Positions 1 through 7,987 of a DNA stretch of 19,638 nt are shown here, piece after piece (position 1 is the first letter of the stretch; each line of letters begins with the position of its first letter). The DNA is from JAQBGV01 sp032128395 (GTDB lineage: Bacteria > Planctomycetota > UBA8108 > UBA1146). The notes under the pieces are model-generated. The model did not search any database. It was not told where the DNA came from and worked only from the letters and a program-made list of their open reading frames with translations. Location: contig JAQBGV010000032.1 of NCBI GenBank assembly GCA_032128395.1, positions 1-19,638 on the forward strand, read 5' to 3'. The position numbers and the translations under genes are program-made.

Positions 1-25
1 CCTGAATCGTGAATTGGGAGAAACA

Positions 26-253
26 TTGGCGAAACCCAACTATTCGTACGAGAAGCGAAAGAAAGAGCTCGCGAAGCAGAAGAAGAAGGAAGAGAAGCGC
101 CAGCGGAAGATCGAGAAGAAGAACTCGCCAGAAGCTGGGGACGAGGGGGAAGGGGGCGAGGCGGAGGAAGACGGAGCGGTCGAGGAAACCACCGCGCAAT
201 CGAACCCCGACGTGGCCAAAGGGTCCAGGCCCGCTGCTCCCGATGGTGCCTGA
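26..253 (+). CDS. Small Lys/Glu-rich hypothetical protein
   Basis: A 75-residue highly charged protein beginning MAKPNYSYEKRKKELAKQKK if the TTG at 26 is used. A GGGAG Shine-Dalgarno sits 5 bases before that TTG, and the 'AKPNYSYEKR...KEEKRQRK' opening resembles a small conserved family of uncharacterised bacterial proteins known to me only by its sequence pattern. A TTG at 14 would add four residues (MGET) but lies upstream of the ribosome site, so I prefer 26. The first half is a run of Lys/Arg/Glu, probably helical or coiled; the second half is Glu/Gly/Ala-rich and probably disordered. There is no signal peptide, membrane segment or enzyme motif. The next gene converges on it, with about 24 bases between the stops. 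Function unknown; I assign none. Confidence 0.6.
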   Translation: MAKPNYSYEKRKKELAKQKKKEEKRQRKIEKKNSPEAGDEGEGGEAEEDGAVEETTAQSNPDVAKGSRPAAPDGA

Positions 254-277
254 TCGGAACCCTGTAGGCATCACTGC

Positions 278-1930
278 TCAGCGCATCAGAGGAATCCACC
301 GATAGTCACCGCCGTTCGCGATCGCGAGACGGCGCATCAGATCCTGATCGCGGCCGATTTGGATCGTATGGATCACCGCTCTCCGGAAGCGGTTCTGAGC
401 CGCCACCCCCTCCAAGATGTCGTACGACTCGACGCGGGCGCCCTGGGTGGGTTCGCCATCGGAGAGGAGGAAGATCGTGTCGACTTCGGGGTCGGTGAGC
501 GCGGTCTGCACGGCGTCGTAGATATTCGTCTCACCGCTGGGGGAGAGCTTGTCGAGGAACTTCCCCGCACTGCGGAGCGACGTAGGTGATTGCACGACCA
601 GCCCCTTCTGGAACGGCGTGACCTGGTCGTTGTAGGAGATCAGGTGGAACTTCGCCTTGCGGGGGAGGCTCGCCAGCAGTTGCTCGATCTCTTTCCGCAT
701 CACTTCGAAGGGTGTGCCGGATTCTGTTTTCCCTTCCCGTTCGATGGCGATCGCGCCGTGCTCCATGCTCCCCGACACGTCGAACACGATCGCCACCTGA
801 TCGGACCACAGCTCGACCCCGAAGTAGTTCGACGGATCGGTGAAGACCCGGGTCTTCCGGCCGGGGTCCCGCTCCTTCCGATCGGGGGGGGCCGCTTCGA
901 ATCCCTCGCGAGCCGCCTTCCACCATTTTTCCAGGTCCCTCGGATCGGGAGGGAGCGTCCCCCCGCTGACGTCGAAGAGAACGTCGTAGATCGAGCGTCG
1001 GATCCTCGGCGAGGCATCGGGGAGCTTCGCCATGATCAGGTCGATCGCGGCCACGTCTCGCCGGATGAGGCACGCCTCGACGGCAGCGCGCTGGACGTAC
1101 CATCTGCGGTCGGCGAGCGCCTCGCGAATCACCCCGTCGACCCGTTCCCCCTCGAGATGTCCGAGGAGTGGCAGGGCGGCGAGCTTCTCCGCGATCGTCT
1201 TGGACTCCGCACTCTCGATGATCTTCTCGCTCTTGCCGGTCGGATCGGTCCGGCCGAGAGCTTCGATGAGAAGCGAACGCGTCCACGGATCCTCGGCCTT
1301 CTCGAGCGCTTCGACGAGCTTCGGAGCGAGCGAGGCGATGCCCCAACCGCCCGCGAAGAGCGCCGCGGCGCGGACTCTGCGCGGACTCTCCCGGCCGAGC
1401 TCCGCCTCGAGCGCAGCGCTCAGGTCGCCGGGTATGGTGGGGGGATGGTCCCCCAGCCGAGCTCGATGCGCGGCGTCCGCGGCGATCATCCCGTGTTGCT
1501 CGAGGATGCGCTGCCGCGTCTCGATCCCAGTGTCTCCGAGCTGGCGCCCCTTGAGATCGGCGTAGTCGCTCCGGTCGAGGGCTGCGAAGAACCGCGTGTA
1601 CGCGTCGAGCATCGGATCGGCGAGGAGCGTCTCGGCGACCGCGTCCAGGAGCGACCCTTCGGGTGCGACGCGGAGGATCTCATCGAGTTTCGTCAGACAG
1701 TGCCCTCGCGGGGTCACGCGGATGCGGACGAGCGACGCCATCTCTTCGAGGATCGCGAGACGATCCGCCAGGCGCGAGGTGTGCGGCAGGGTGGACAGAA
1801 GAGTGTCGAGGCTCTGCTCCCAGGTCTCGATGTCGATCGCGGGGTCATCCGGCCGCGGGGCGGCATCGATCGAGGTCGGAGGCGACGCCGAGGCCAGGAC
1901 GACGATCAGCGGCAAGATCGCGAGTCGCAT
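278..1930 (-). CDS. Exported HEAT-repeat / von Willebrand factor A domain protein
   Basis: A 550-residue protein. The chosen ATG (1930) begins MRLAILPLIVVLASASPP, a classic signal peptide, and has a GGAAGGG ribosome site 8 bases upstream; an in-frame start 15 codons earlier would bury the signal peptide. Residues about 180-335 are helical repeats of HEAT type (for example 'RRWYVQRAAVEACLIRRD'). Residues about 378-548 form a VWA domain with a complete MIDAS metal site: DVSGS at 384-388, the Thr in SGETN, and Asp 491 in LLSDGEPT. VWA domains with an intact MIDAS bind protein ligands through a divalent cation; HEAT repeats are protein-binding scaffolds. It is divergent from the secreted metallopeptidase at 2081 and shares a 150-bp spacer with it, so the two may be co-regulated and act in the same envelope compartment. 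The specific partner cannot be told. Confidence 0.85.
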   Translation of the reverse strand: MRLAILPLIVVLASASPPTSIDAAPRPDDPAIDIETWEQSLDTLLSTLPHTSRLADRLAILEEMASLVRIRVTPRGHCLTKLDEILRVAPEGSLLDAVAETLLADPMLDAYTRFFAALDRSDYADLKGRQLGDTGIETRQRILEQHGMIAADAAHRARLGDHPPTIPGDLSAALEAELGRESPRRVRAAALFAGGWGIASLAPKLVEALEKAEDPWTRSLLIEALGRTDPTGKSEKIIESAESKTIAEKLAALPLLGHLEGERVDGVIREALADRRWYVQRAAVEACLIRRDVAAIDLIMAKLPDASPRIRRSIYDVLFDVSGGTLPPDPRDLEKWWKAAREGFEAAPPDRKERDPGRKTRVFTDPSNYFGVELWSDQVAIVFDVSGSMEHGAIAIEREGKTESGTPFEVMRKEIEQLLASLPRKAKFHLISYNDQVTPFQKGLVVQSPTSLRSAGKFLDKLSPSGETNIYDAVQTALTDPEVDTIFLLSDGEPTQGARVESYDILEGVAAQNRFRRAVIHTIQIGRDQDLMRRLAIANGGDYRWIPLMR

Positions 1931-1941
1931 GACGGACACCC

Positions 1942-1970
1942 TTCCGATCCGGAGGTCACCCGGTGATAAT
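1942..1970 (+). promoter_or_regulatory. Candidate promoter in the divergent spacer
   Basis: TTCCGA at 1942-1947 and GATAAT at 1965-1970 are separated by 17 bases, an acceptable sigma70-type arrangement pointing toward the metallopeptidase. The -35 match is weak and the -10 good. The same spacer holds a GC-rich 7-bp hairpin, CCCGCCC/GGGCGGG, at 2000-2006/2013-2019. Suggestive only. Confidence 0.22.
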
Positions 1971-2080
1971 GCCACCCCCGCCGATCCACGCTACCATCGC
2001 CCGCCCAGATCCGGGCGGGACAATTGGGCGGACTTCAGATTCGGGCAGACGGTCACGGAACTCGACCAAGGAGGACGAAA

Positions 2081-3736
2081 ATGCGCAGGGTGCTCCTCGT
2101 CATCGTCACCACCGCGCTCGTGGGATGGTGCGCCTCGTCGGGCGACCGAGCCGGCGCGGACGAGAATGTCATCATGCAGGCGTATCGCGCCATCAAGGAG
2201 AAACGCGCCGAGTACGTCGCGGAGTACACCGAGACCCTCTTCGAGGTCGCCGGAGAGTACGCCGACGCCGGGGAGAAGGAACGGGCCGAGGAGGCCCTGT
2301 CGACTCTTCTCGCGCTCTACGAACCTCCCCCGTCGCGGCTCCGGATCACCGCCGGGTCCGGGGTGATGATCCGCGAAGGGATGGACAAGGACGCGCTCAA
2401 GCGAGAGCTGCGGAAAGCGCTCGGGCTCGAAGCGACAGGACCGAGCGAAGCCGATCGAGCGCTGCGCGAGAGCGTGGAGAAACGAGCCGGGGAGTTGCGC
2501 GCGCGGTCCGCTTCTGCCGAGGCGCTCTCGAAGAAGTCGGCCACGAACCTCGAAAAGAAGCGGGAGAAGGCGACGGAAGAGTTCGTCAAGGATCAGAAGA
2601 AGCTCGCCGAGAAGTGCCTCGCCCAGGGTTTCCCCGCGCACGCTTACGAGCTCCTCCTCTGGACGTTGCCGTTCGCCCCCGAGAACAAGACGCTGCGTGA
2701 GAATCTTCTCCGTCAGAAGAACTTCAAGGGGAAGTGGTACAGCGCCTACGAAGTCCAGAAGGCGAAGCAGGGTCTGCTGCTCGATCCCGACTACGGCTGG
2801 GTGAGTCAGAACGCCATCGAGGCGTTGAAGGCCGGCAAGCTCGAGTACAAAGGGAAGTGGCTCCCGAAGGAGAAGGTGGAGGAGCTCCGCCGCGATTGGG
2901 AGAACCGTTGGCAGTACGACACCGAGCACTTCCTGGTCCACACCAACGCTTCGCTCAAGGACGCGGTAGAGTTCGGACGCGAGGTCGAGCGCCTCTACTC
3001 CTTCTTCTTCCGGGTCTATGTCGACTTCTACGTCAATCCCGGCCAGAAGCCGGATCCGGAGTTGGTGTTCGGCGGCGGGATGAAGATGCAGAAGAAGCTC
3101 GTCCTCCACTACTACCGGAGCCGTGAGTCCTACCTCGAAGCGGTGAAGAAGGACCCCGACCTGAAGAGCGATCCCCTGCTCGTCCAGAGCGCCGGTTTCT
3201 ACGACCCGAACACCGGGAAGGCCTACTTCTACCGAGAGCCGGACGGGCCCGACCTGACCACGATCTATCACGAGGTCACGCACCAGATCTTCGGCGAGAC
3301 CTACAACGACGGCCCGCGACCGCCGGTATGGATGGTCGAGGGGCAGGCGGTGTTCATGGAGGATCCGGTGATCAGGGGTCAGGAGGGGATGGAGCGACTC
3401 CTCGCCGGCGCCCAACCACCGATGGGGATCCGTCCCGCGAGCCCGATCGATCTCCTCGCGTTCGTGAGCGGCACACAGACCGACGAGGGGTTCCACGGGG
3501 CAGCGCGGGGGGACAACTACGCCACCGCCGGAGCGGTCGTCCACTTCTTCATGATGTACGAGGGAGGCAAGTACCGGAGCGGGTTCACGAAGTACTGCCG
3601 TGAGTCGTACAAGAACGTCAGCGAGAATCGACCGGTCCACATCGACAAGTTGTTCGAGTGGGTCGGGGAGGCTCCGGAGCAGGTCCAAGTGGCCTGGGAG
3701 AAGTTCAACCAGAAGCCGGATCTGTTCGATTTCTAG
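2081..3736 (+). CDS. Secreted zinc metallopeptidase (HEXXH, gluzincin-like; DUF1570-like)
   Basis: A 551-residue protein. The ATG at 2081 has a near-perfect AAGGAGG ribosome site at 2068-2074 and begins MRRVLLVIVTTALVGW, a signal peptide probably cleaved near AGA-DE; an upstream in-frame start at 2024 lacks such a site. The N-terminal part is charged and helical, with coiled-coil-like Lys/Glu stretches around residues 130-190. From about residue 285 the sequence follows a pattern I associate with DUF1570-type peptidases ('YDTEHFLVHTNASLK'). HEVTH at 397-401 gives two zinc His and the catalytic Glu, and Glu420 in WMVEGQAVF is the expected third zinc ligand, a gluzincin arrangement. Likely a periplasmic or extracellular peptidase; substrate unknown. 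Its TAG stop lies inside the inverted repeat at 3733-3773. Confidence 0.82.
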   Translation: MRRVLLVIVTTALVGWCASSGDRAGADENVIMQAYRAIKEKRAEYVAEYTETLFEVAGEYADAGEKERAEEALSTLLALYEPPPSRLRITAGSGVMIREGMDKDALKRELRKALGLEATGPSEADRALRESVEKRAGELRARSASAEALSKKSATNLEKKREKATEEFVKDQKKLAEKCLAQGFPAHAYELLLWTLPFAPENKTLRENLLRQKNFKGKWYSAYEVQKAKQGLLLDPDYGWVSQNAIEALKAGKLEYKGKWLPKEKVEELRRDWENRWQYDTEHFLVHTNASLKDAVEFGREVERLYSFFFRVYVDFYVNPGQKPDPELVFGGGMKMQKKLVLHYYRSRESYLEAVKKDPDLKSDPLLVQSAGFYDPNTGKAYFYREPDGPDLTTIYHEVTHQIFGETYNDGPRPPVWMVEGQAVFMEDPVIRGQEGMERLLAGAQPPMGIRPASPIDLLAFVSGTQTDEGFHGAARGDNYATAGAVVHFFMMYEGGKYRSGFTKYCRESYKNVSENRPVHIDKLFEWVGEAPEQVQVAWEKFNQKPDLFDF

Positions 3737-3773
3737 TCCCAGATCCAGCGCGATGCGCTGGATCTGGGACTAG
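3733..3773 (+). terminator. Perfect 19-bp inverted repeat, terminator-like or operator
   Basis: The arms 3733-3751 and 3755-3773 are perfectly complementary over 19 bp with a 3-base GAT loop, and the metallopeptidase stop codon TAG (3734-3736) is part of the left arm. The hairpin would be very stable, consistent with transcription termination or 3'-end protection. No T-run follows, so a canonical intrinsic terminator is not shown. It also lies about 40 bases before the first pyrimidine gene, where a dimeric regulator could bind such a palindrome. Confidence 0.6.
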
Positions 3774-3814
3774 GATGGCGTCAGGGGGCTGCCCGCGATC
3801 GAGGGGAGAGCGTC

Positions 3815-4684
3815 GTGAGTCGGATCGTCAAGGGGGGCTTGATCCAGGCCACTCTCTGTATCGACGCCACCGAATCCGTGGACGCGATCCGCGACGGCAT
3901 GCTCGAGAAGCACGTTGGGCTGATCGGTGAGGCCGCGGCGCAGGGGGTGCAGGTCCTCTGCCTGCAGGAGCTCTTCAACGGACCGTACTTCGCCGCGGAG
4001 CAGAACGCGAAGTGGTACGACCTCACCGAGCCGGTCCCGGGTGGTCCCACCACGAAATTGATGCAAGAGTTGGCCGCGAAGCACGGCATGGTCCTCGTCA
4101 TTCCCCTCTACGAGGAGGACGGCACCGGGATCTACTACAACACCGCGGCGGTGATCGACGCGGATGGAAAGTATCTCGGCAAGTACCGCAAGAACCACAT
4201 CCCGCACTGCGAGCCCGGCTTCTGGGAGAAGTTCTACTTCCGCCCGGGAAACCTCGGCTATCCGGTCTTCGATACCGCGGTCGGGCGGGTCGGGGTCTAC
4301 ATCTGCTACGACCGACACTTCCCCGAAGGGTGGCGGGAACTCGGTCTCGCCGGGGCGGAGATCGTCTTCAATCCATCCGCGACCGTCGCCGGCCTCAGTG
4401 AGTACCTGTGGAAGCTCGAGCAGCCCGCAGCGGCTTGCGCGAACATCTACTACGTCGGCGCGATCAATCGCCCCGCGACTGAGGCGCCATGGAACATCGG
4501 CGAGTTCTACGGCACTTCGTACTTCGCGAGCCCTCGCGGGCAGATCATGGTGGAGGGCCCGCGCACCGAGGACGCGATCATCACCGCAGACCTCGATCTG
4601 GATGTGATCCGCGAGGTGCGGAACGTCTGGCAGTTCTACCGCGATCGTCGGCCGGAGACCTACACGGGTACGGTCGCGCCGTAG
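3815..4684 (+). CDS. pydC: Beta-ureidopropionase (N-carbamoyl-beta-alanine amidohydrolase), nitrilase superfamily
   Basis: A 289-residue carbon-nitrogen hydrolase. It starts at GTG 3815, preceded by a GAGGGGAG ribosome site. The nitrilase catalytic triad is visible: Glu52 in CLQELFNGPYF, Lys126 in YRKNHIPH, and Cys164 in YICYDRHFPEGWR. The last motif and the 'FNGPYF' and 'EPGFWEKFYF' segments are typical of N-carbamoyl-beta-alanine/N-carbamoylputrescine amidohydrolases. The third step of reductive uracil breakdown, N-carbamoyl-beta-alanine to beta-alanine + NH3 + CO2, is strongly favoured by the downstream dihydropyrimidinase and dihydropyrimidine dehydrogenase genes over a polyamine role. 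Cytoplasmic; no signal peptide. First gene of the seven-gene cluster, ending 4 bases before the permease. Confidence 0.88.
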   Translation: MSRIVKGGLIQATLCIDATESVDAIRDGMLEKHVGLIGEAAAQGVQVLCLQELFNGPYFAAEQNAKWYDLTEPVPGGPTTKLMQELAAKHGMVLVIPLYEEDGTGIYYNTAAVIDADGKYLGKYRKNHIPHCEPGFWEKFYFRPGNLGYPVFDTAVGRVGVYICYDRHFPEGWRELGLAGAEIVFNPSATVAGLSEYLWKLEQPAAACANIYYVGAINRPATEAPWNIGEFYGTSYFASPRGQIMVEGPRTEDAIITADLDLDVIREVRNVWQFYRDRRPETYTGTVAP

Positions 4685-4688
4685 CGCC

Positions 4689-6189
4689 ATGACCGCCATC
4701 GAACGTTCATCGCTGTACAACGAGGATCTCGCGCCGGTGCCGCCCGAGCGGCGCACCTGGGGAATGTGGAACATCGCCGCGCTCTGGGTCGGCATGGCGG
4801 TCTGCATCCCGACCTACATGATCGCTGGGGGGCTGATCTCCGCGGGGATGTCGTGGCGCCAGGCACTCCTGACGATCACTCTCGGCAACCTGGTCGTCCT
4901 CGTGCCGATGCTCTTGAACGCTCACGCCGGAACCCGCTACGGAATTCCGTTCCCGGTGCTCCTGCGCGCACCCTTCGGGACGGTCGGTGCGAACGTCCCC
5001 GCGTTGATGCGTGCGCTCGTCGCCTGCGGTTGGTTCGGGATCCAGACTTGGATCGGGGGGACCGCGATCTACGCGTTGCTCGCGCTCTTCTTCGGATTCG
5101 AGCCGGCGGGGGAGCAGGACCGCATCGCCTTCCTCGGAATCTCCGCGGGGCAACTCGGTTCGTTCCTCTTCTTCTGGGCGATCAACATCGGGGTGATCCT
5201 CGCGGGGATCGAGAGCATCAAGTGGCTCGAGACGATCGCCGCGCCGTTCCTGCTCCTGATCGGGGGTCGGCCTGCTCGCGTGGGCGATCTCCGAGGGCGG
5301 TGGACTGGGAAAGATTCTCTCCGACGAGACGGTCGCGCTGACCCGCAACAGCCAACCGGGTGAGTTCTCGTTCTGGCGGGCGTTCTGGCCATCCCTCACC
5401 GCGATGGTCGGCTTCTGGGCGACCCTCTCGCTGAACATTCCCGACTTCACGCGCTACGCCCGGAGTCAGCGCGACCAAATGCTCGGGCAGCTGATCGGCC
5501 TCCCCACGTCGATGGCGTTCTATTCCTTCATCGGAATTGTGGTGACCTGTGCGACCGTCGTGGTCTTCGGCGTAGCGCTCTGGGATCCGGTCGAACTCCT
5601 GCAGAAGTTCTCGAGCCCGCTCGTGGTCGCTTTCGCCCTGTTTGCCCTCATCGTGGCGACTCTGTCGACGAACATCGCCGCCAACGTGGTGTCCCCCGCG
5701 AACGACTTCTCGAACCTCTCTCCCCGCAACATCTCGTTCCGGACCGGCGGAATCATCACCGGTGTGATCGGGATCCTGATCATGCCGTGGCGGCTGCTGA
5801 GCGACCTCGATCAGTACATCTTCACCTGGCTGATCGGATACGGCGCGCTGCTCGGCGCGATCGGGGGGGTGATGCTCGCGGACTACTACCTGATCCGTCG
5901 AGCACGACTCGTCGTCTCTGACCTCTACCGCTCCGATGGGCAGTACTCGTACGGAGGGAGCGGGCTCAACTGGCGTGCGCTCGTCGCACTCGCGGTCGGC
6001 ATCGCGCCGAACGTCCCCGGCTTCCTCTTTCAAGCCAGTCGGGAGCAGATCGCGGTCTCTTCGTTCTTCGTGGGGATCTACGACTACGCGTGGTTCATCG
6101 GGCTCTTTCTCGCGGGAGGGACACACTTCATCCTCAGCCGGATGTTCGACCCGGGGGTCGACGACGGCCCGAGCGAGGCCAAGGGATGA
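4689..6189 (+). CDS. NCS1-family nucleobase/hydantoin permease, interrupted by a frameshift
   Basis: Two frames together encode a roughly 499-residue transporter of the nucleobase:cation symporter-1 family (uracil/allantoin/hydantoin permeases). Frame one runs 4689-5363 but makes sense only to LLLIG near 5264. Frame two continues with GLLAWAISEGGGLGKIL and on to 6189, carrying the NCS1-typical NIPDFTRYAR and SPANDFSNLSP motifs; the first half has the characteristic GWFGIQTWIGG helix. Removing one G from the five-G run at 5262-5266 restores IGVGLLAW and a single frame. About twelve membrane segments are expected. It starts 4 bases after the beta-ureidopropionase stop with no strong ribosome site, so translational coupling is likely. 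The role is inferred as uptake of uracil, thymine or related compounds. The shift may be a homopolymer sequencing error or a real inactivating mutation. Confidence 0.85.
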
Positions 6190-6320
6190 GCCGGGTCCGC
6201 TACGCGCGTCGCGATGACCTCCCCTCGATCCGTGGGCGGCGCGCTTCGACCCCTGCGTTCTGCATCGGCGACGCACCTTCACTCGATCGACCCGACTTCC
6301 TTGTCCCTGGCCGCGACTAG
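6186..6320 (+). pseudogene. Possible truncated gene, GNAT-like N-terminus, ended by the repeat
   Basis: A 44-codon frame starts with ATG in an ATGA overlap with the permease stop and opens MSRVRYARRDDLPSIR, which resembles the first strand and helix of GNAT acetyltransferases. After about 16 residues the resemblance is lost. The TAG stop (6318-6320) is the TAG of the repeat's terminal CTAG. It could be the stub of a gene disrupted by the repeat, or chance. Evidence is thin. Confidence 0.2.
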
Positions 6321-6391
6321 GAGGCTGTCGGAGATCCTCGATTCGCACGTCGCCGGCTTGCTCACCCTCTGCCGGACGGCGGCTCAGATCG
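6317..6391 (+). repeat. 75-bp dispersed repeat, copy 1
   Basis: Begins CTAGGAGGCTGTCGGA and ends GGCGGCTCAGATCG. By hand alignment it matches copy 3 (14800-14874, opposite strand) at about 67 of 75 positions without gaps, and the inverted copy 2 next door at about 53 of 75. The 5' end (first 15 bases) and the GGCGGCTCAG core near the 3' end are the best conserved parts. Confidence 0.85.
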
Positions 6392-6410
6392 AGGGTTCCA
6401 CCCCTACGAT

Positions 6411-6485
6411 CGACCTGAGCCGCCAGCCGACAGGACGCGACCCGCACGACGACGTCTCGAACGAGGCTTCCCGACAGCCTCCTAG
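6411..6485 (-). repeat. 75-bp dispersed repeat, copy 2 (inverted)
   Basis: Read on the minus strand it begins CTAGGAGGCTGTCGG and ends GGCGGCTCAGGTCG. It faces copy 1 tail to tail across a 19-base spacer (6392-6410), so 6317-6485 forms one long imperfect hairpin whose outer ends are CTAGGAGGCTGTCGG and its complement. This head-out arrangement is that of a BIME or of a MITE with terminal inverted repeats. It is the most diverged of the three copies. Confidence 0.8.
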
Positions 6486-6566
6486 ATCGAGGTTTCCTCT
6501 TTCTTCCGGGGCACTTACGATGCCGCGCGGTCCGTCGGTCTCACTCGAAACTTACGCGGATCCGGG

Positions 6567-6574
6567 AGAAGGAG
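6567..6574 (+). promoter_or_regulatory. Ribosome binding site that fixes the aminotransferase start
   Basis: AGAAGGAG lies 8 bases before the GTG at 6583, supporting that codon over the in-frame ATG at 6520 and the far-upstream start at 6214. Confidence 0.7.
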
Positions 6575-6582
6575 TCTCAGTC

Positions 6583-7947
6583 GTGCCCGAGCCGGAAGCG
6601 ATCGCCCGCCCCAAGCTGCCCCCCTGCGACCACCGCCCCGCCCCCTACGACGGGCCTTCGCGCGCCGAAGTGATCGCGAACCGCGCGCGCTACGTGAACC
6701 CCGGGATCTTCACCCTCTACGCCGAGCCATTGATGCTCGTCGAGGGGCACGGGCAGTACCTCTTCGACGAGACCGGGAAGCGCTACCTCGATCTCCTCGC
6801 GGGGATCGTCACCGTCTCGTGCGGACACTGCCATCCGAAGGTCGTCGAGGCGATCCGCAAGCAGTCCGAGCTCCTGCAGCACGTCACGACGATCTACCTG
6901 AATCCGGGGATCGGCGAGTACGCCCGCCGGCTCGCCGGGAAGTTTCCCGAGGGGCTCGACGTGAGTTACTTCGTCAACTCCGGGAGCGAGGCGAACGACC
7001 TCGCGGTCACGATGGCGCGCCTCTTCACCGGGAACCACGACGTCATCGCGCTGCGGAACGCCTACCACGGCGCCTCCCCCCACGCGATGGGGCTCACCGC
7101 ACACAGCACCTGGAAATTCCCCCTCCCGCAGGGGTTGGGGGTGCATCACGTCTCCTGCCCCGATCCGTACCGAAACCCGGAGGGCGCCTCCCCGGAGGAG
7201 ATCGCGCATCGCTGCGCCGAAGAAGTCGAAGAAGTGATCCGCTACGCCACCCCCGGCAAGGTCGCCGCATTCATCTCGGAACCGTTCCAAGGAGTCGGCG
7301 GAGTGACGCACGGTGCGCCGAACTACCTGCGCGAGGTGTACGAAGTGATCCGTCGCTACGGTGGTGTCTGTATCGCGGACGAGGTGCAGACCGGGTTCGG
7401 CCGCACCGGTGAGCACTTCTGGGGGTTCGAGAATTTCGGCGTGGTCCCCGACCTCGTCACCATGGCGAAGGGGATCGGCAATGGCGTCCCGCTCGGCGGG
7501 GTCACCACCCGCCGCGAGATCGCCGAGGTGCTGAAGCAGCGGATCCACTTCAACACCTTCGGGGGGAACCCGGTCTGCATGGCCGCCGCGACCGCCGTGC
7601 TCGAGGTGATCGAGGAAGAGGGGTTGCAGGAGAACTGTCGCGTGCTCGGTGCACGGTTCCTCGACGGGTTCGAGAAGCTCGCGGTTCGGCATGCGCTGAT
7701 CGGTGACGTGCGCGGGATCGGGCTGATGCTCGGGATCGAGCTGGTCCGCGACCGGGACACCCGCGAGCCCGCCACCTCGGAGACCGCCCGGGTCCTCCAG
7801 GTCTGTCGCGAGCACGGGATGCTCGTCGGCAAGGGTGGGCTCGACGGGAATGTCCTGCGGATCAAGCCCCCGATGTGCATCACGGCGGATGATGTGGACT
7901 ACGCCCTCGCGGTGCTCGACATCGCTCTCACCGACGCGGCAGGGTAA
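6583..7947 (+). CDS. Class III PLP aminotransferase, probable beta-alanine (beta-aminoisobutyrate) transaminase
   Basis: A 454-residue fold-type I, class III aminotransferase of normal family length. It starts at GTG 6583 because of the AGAAGGAG site. Visible motifs are FVNSGSEAND (cofactor phosphate region), NAYHGASPHAMG, IADEVQTGFGRTG (Asp contacting the pyridine nitrogen), and TMAKGIGNGVPLGG with Lys296 as the Schiff-base lysine. Overall it resembles the AGXT2/PYD4 type (alanine-glyoxylate aminotransferase 2), members of which also transaminate beta-alanine and beta-aminoisobutyrate. Its place between beta-ureidopropionase, dihydropyrimidinase and MmsA supports conversion of beta-alanine to malonate semialdehyde, with pyruvate or glyoxylate as likely acceptor. 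The general class is certain, the substrate inferred; GABA or ornithine are alternatives. The repeat pair lies just upstream and could affect its expression. Confidence 0.87.
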   Translation: MPEPEAIARPKLPPCDHRPAPYDGPSRAEVIANRARYVNPGIFTLYAEPLMLVEGHGQYLFDETGKRYLDLLAGIVTVSCGHCHPKVVEAIRKQSELLQHVTTIYLNPGIGEYARRLAGKFPEGLDVSYFVNSGSEANDLAVTMARLFTGNHDVIALRNAYHGASPHAMGLTAHSTWKFPLPQGLGVHHVSCPDPYRNPEGASPEEIAHRCAEEVEEVIRYATPGKVAAFISEPFQGVGGVTHGAPNYLREVYEVIRRYGGVCIADEVQTGFGRTGEHFWGFENFGVVPDLVTMAKGIGNGVPLGGVTTRREIAEVLKQRIHFNTFGGNPVCMAAATAVLEVIEEEGLQENCRVLGARFLDGFEKLAVRHALIGDVRGIGLMLGIELVRDRDTREPATSETARVLQVCREHGMLVGKGGLDGNVLRIKPPMCITADDVDYALAVLDIALTDAAG

Positions 7948-7987
7948 TCTAGCCCCCGCGTACCGTGGCTGCGGATGGGAGATCAAG

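Larger units (their letters stand above)
6190..6582. other. Gene-poor spacer holding the inverted repeat pair
   Basis: This is the only long gap inside the pyrimidine cluster. It holds the doubtful 44-codon frame, then the two inverted 75-bp repeat copies (6317-6485), then about 97 bases leading to the aminotransferase ribosome site. A reading frame open from 6214 runs through both repeat copies into the aminotransferase, but its N-terminal 120 residues are translated repeat and show no conserved features. Confidence 0.6.

Noticed and set aside
5262..5266. Programmed ribosomal frameshifting in the permease
   Set aside because: There is only a plain G run, without an obvious slippery heptamer and downstream structure, and NCS1 permeases are not known to use frameshifting. 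An indel or sequencing error is simpler.
6214..6582. An N-terminal extension of the aminotransferase of about 123 residues
   Set aside because: It would translate through both copies of the repeat. The AGAAGGAG site at 6567-6574 and family length place the start at 6583.
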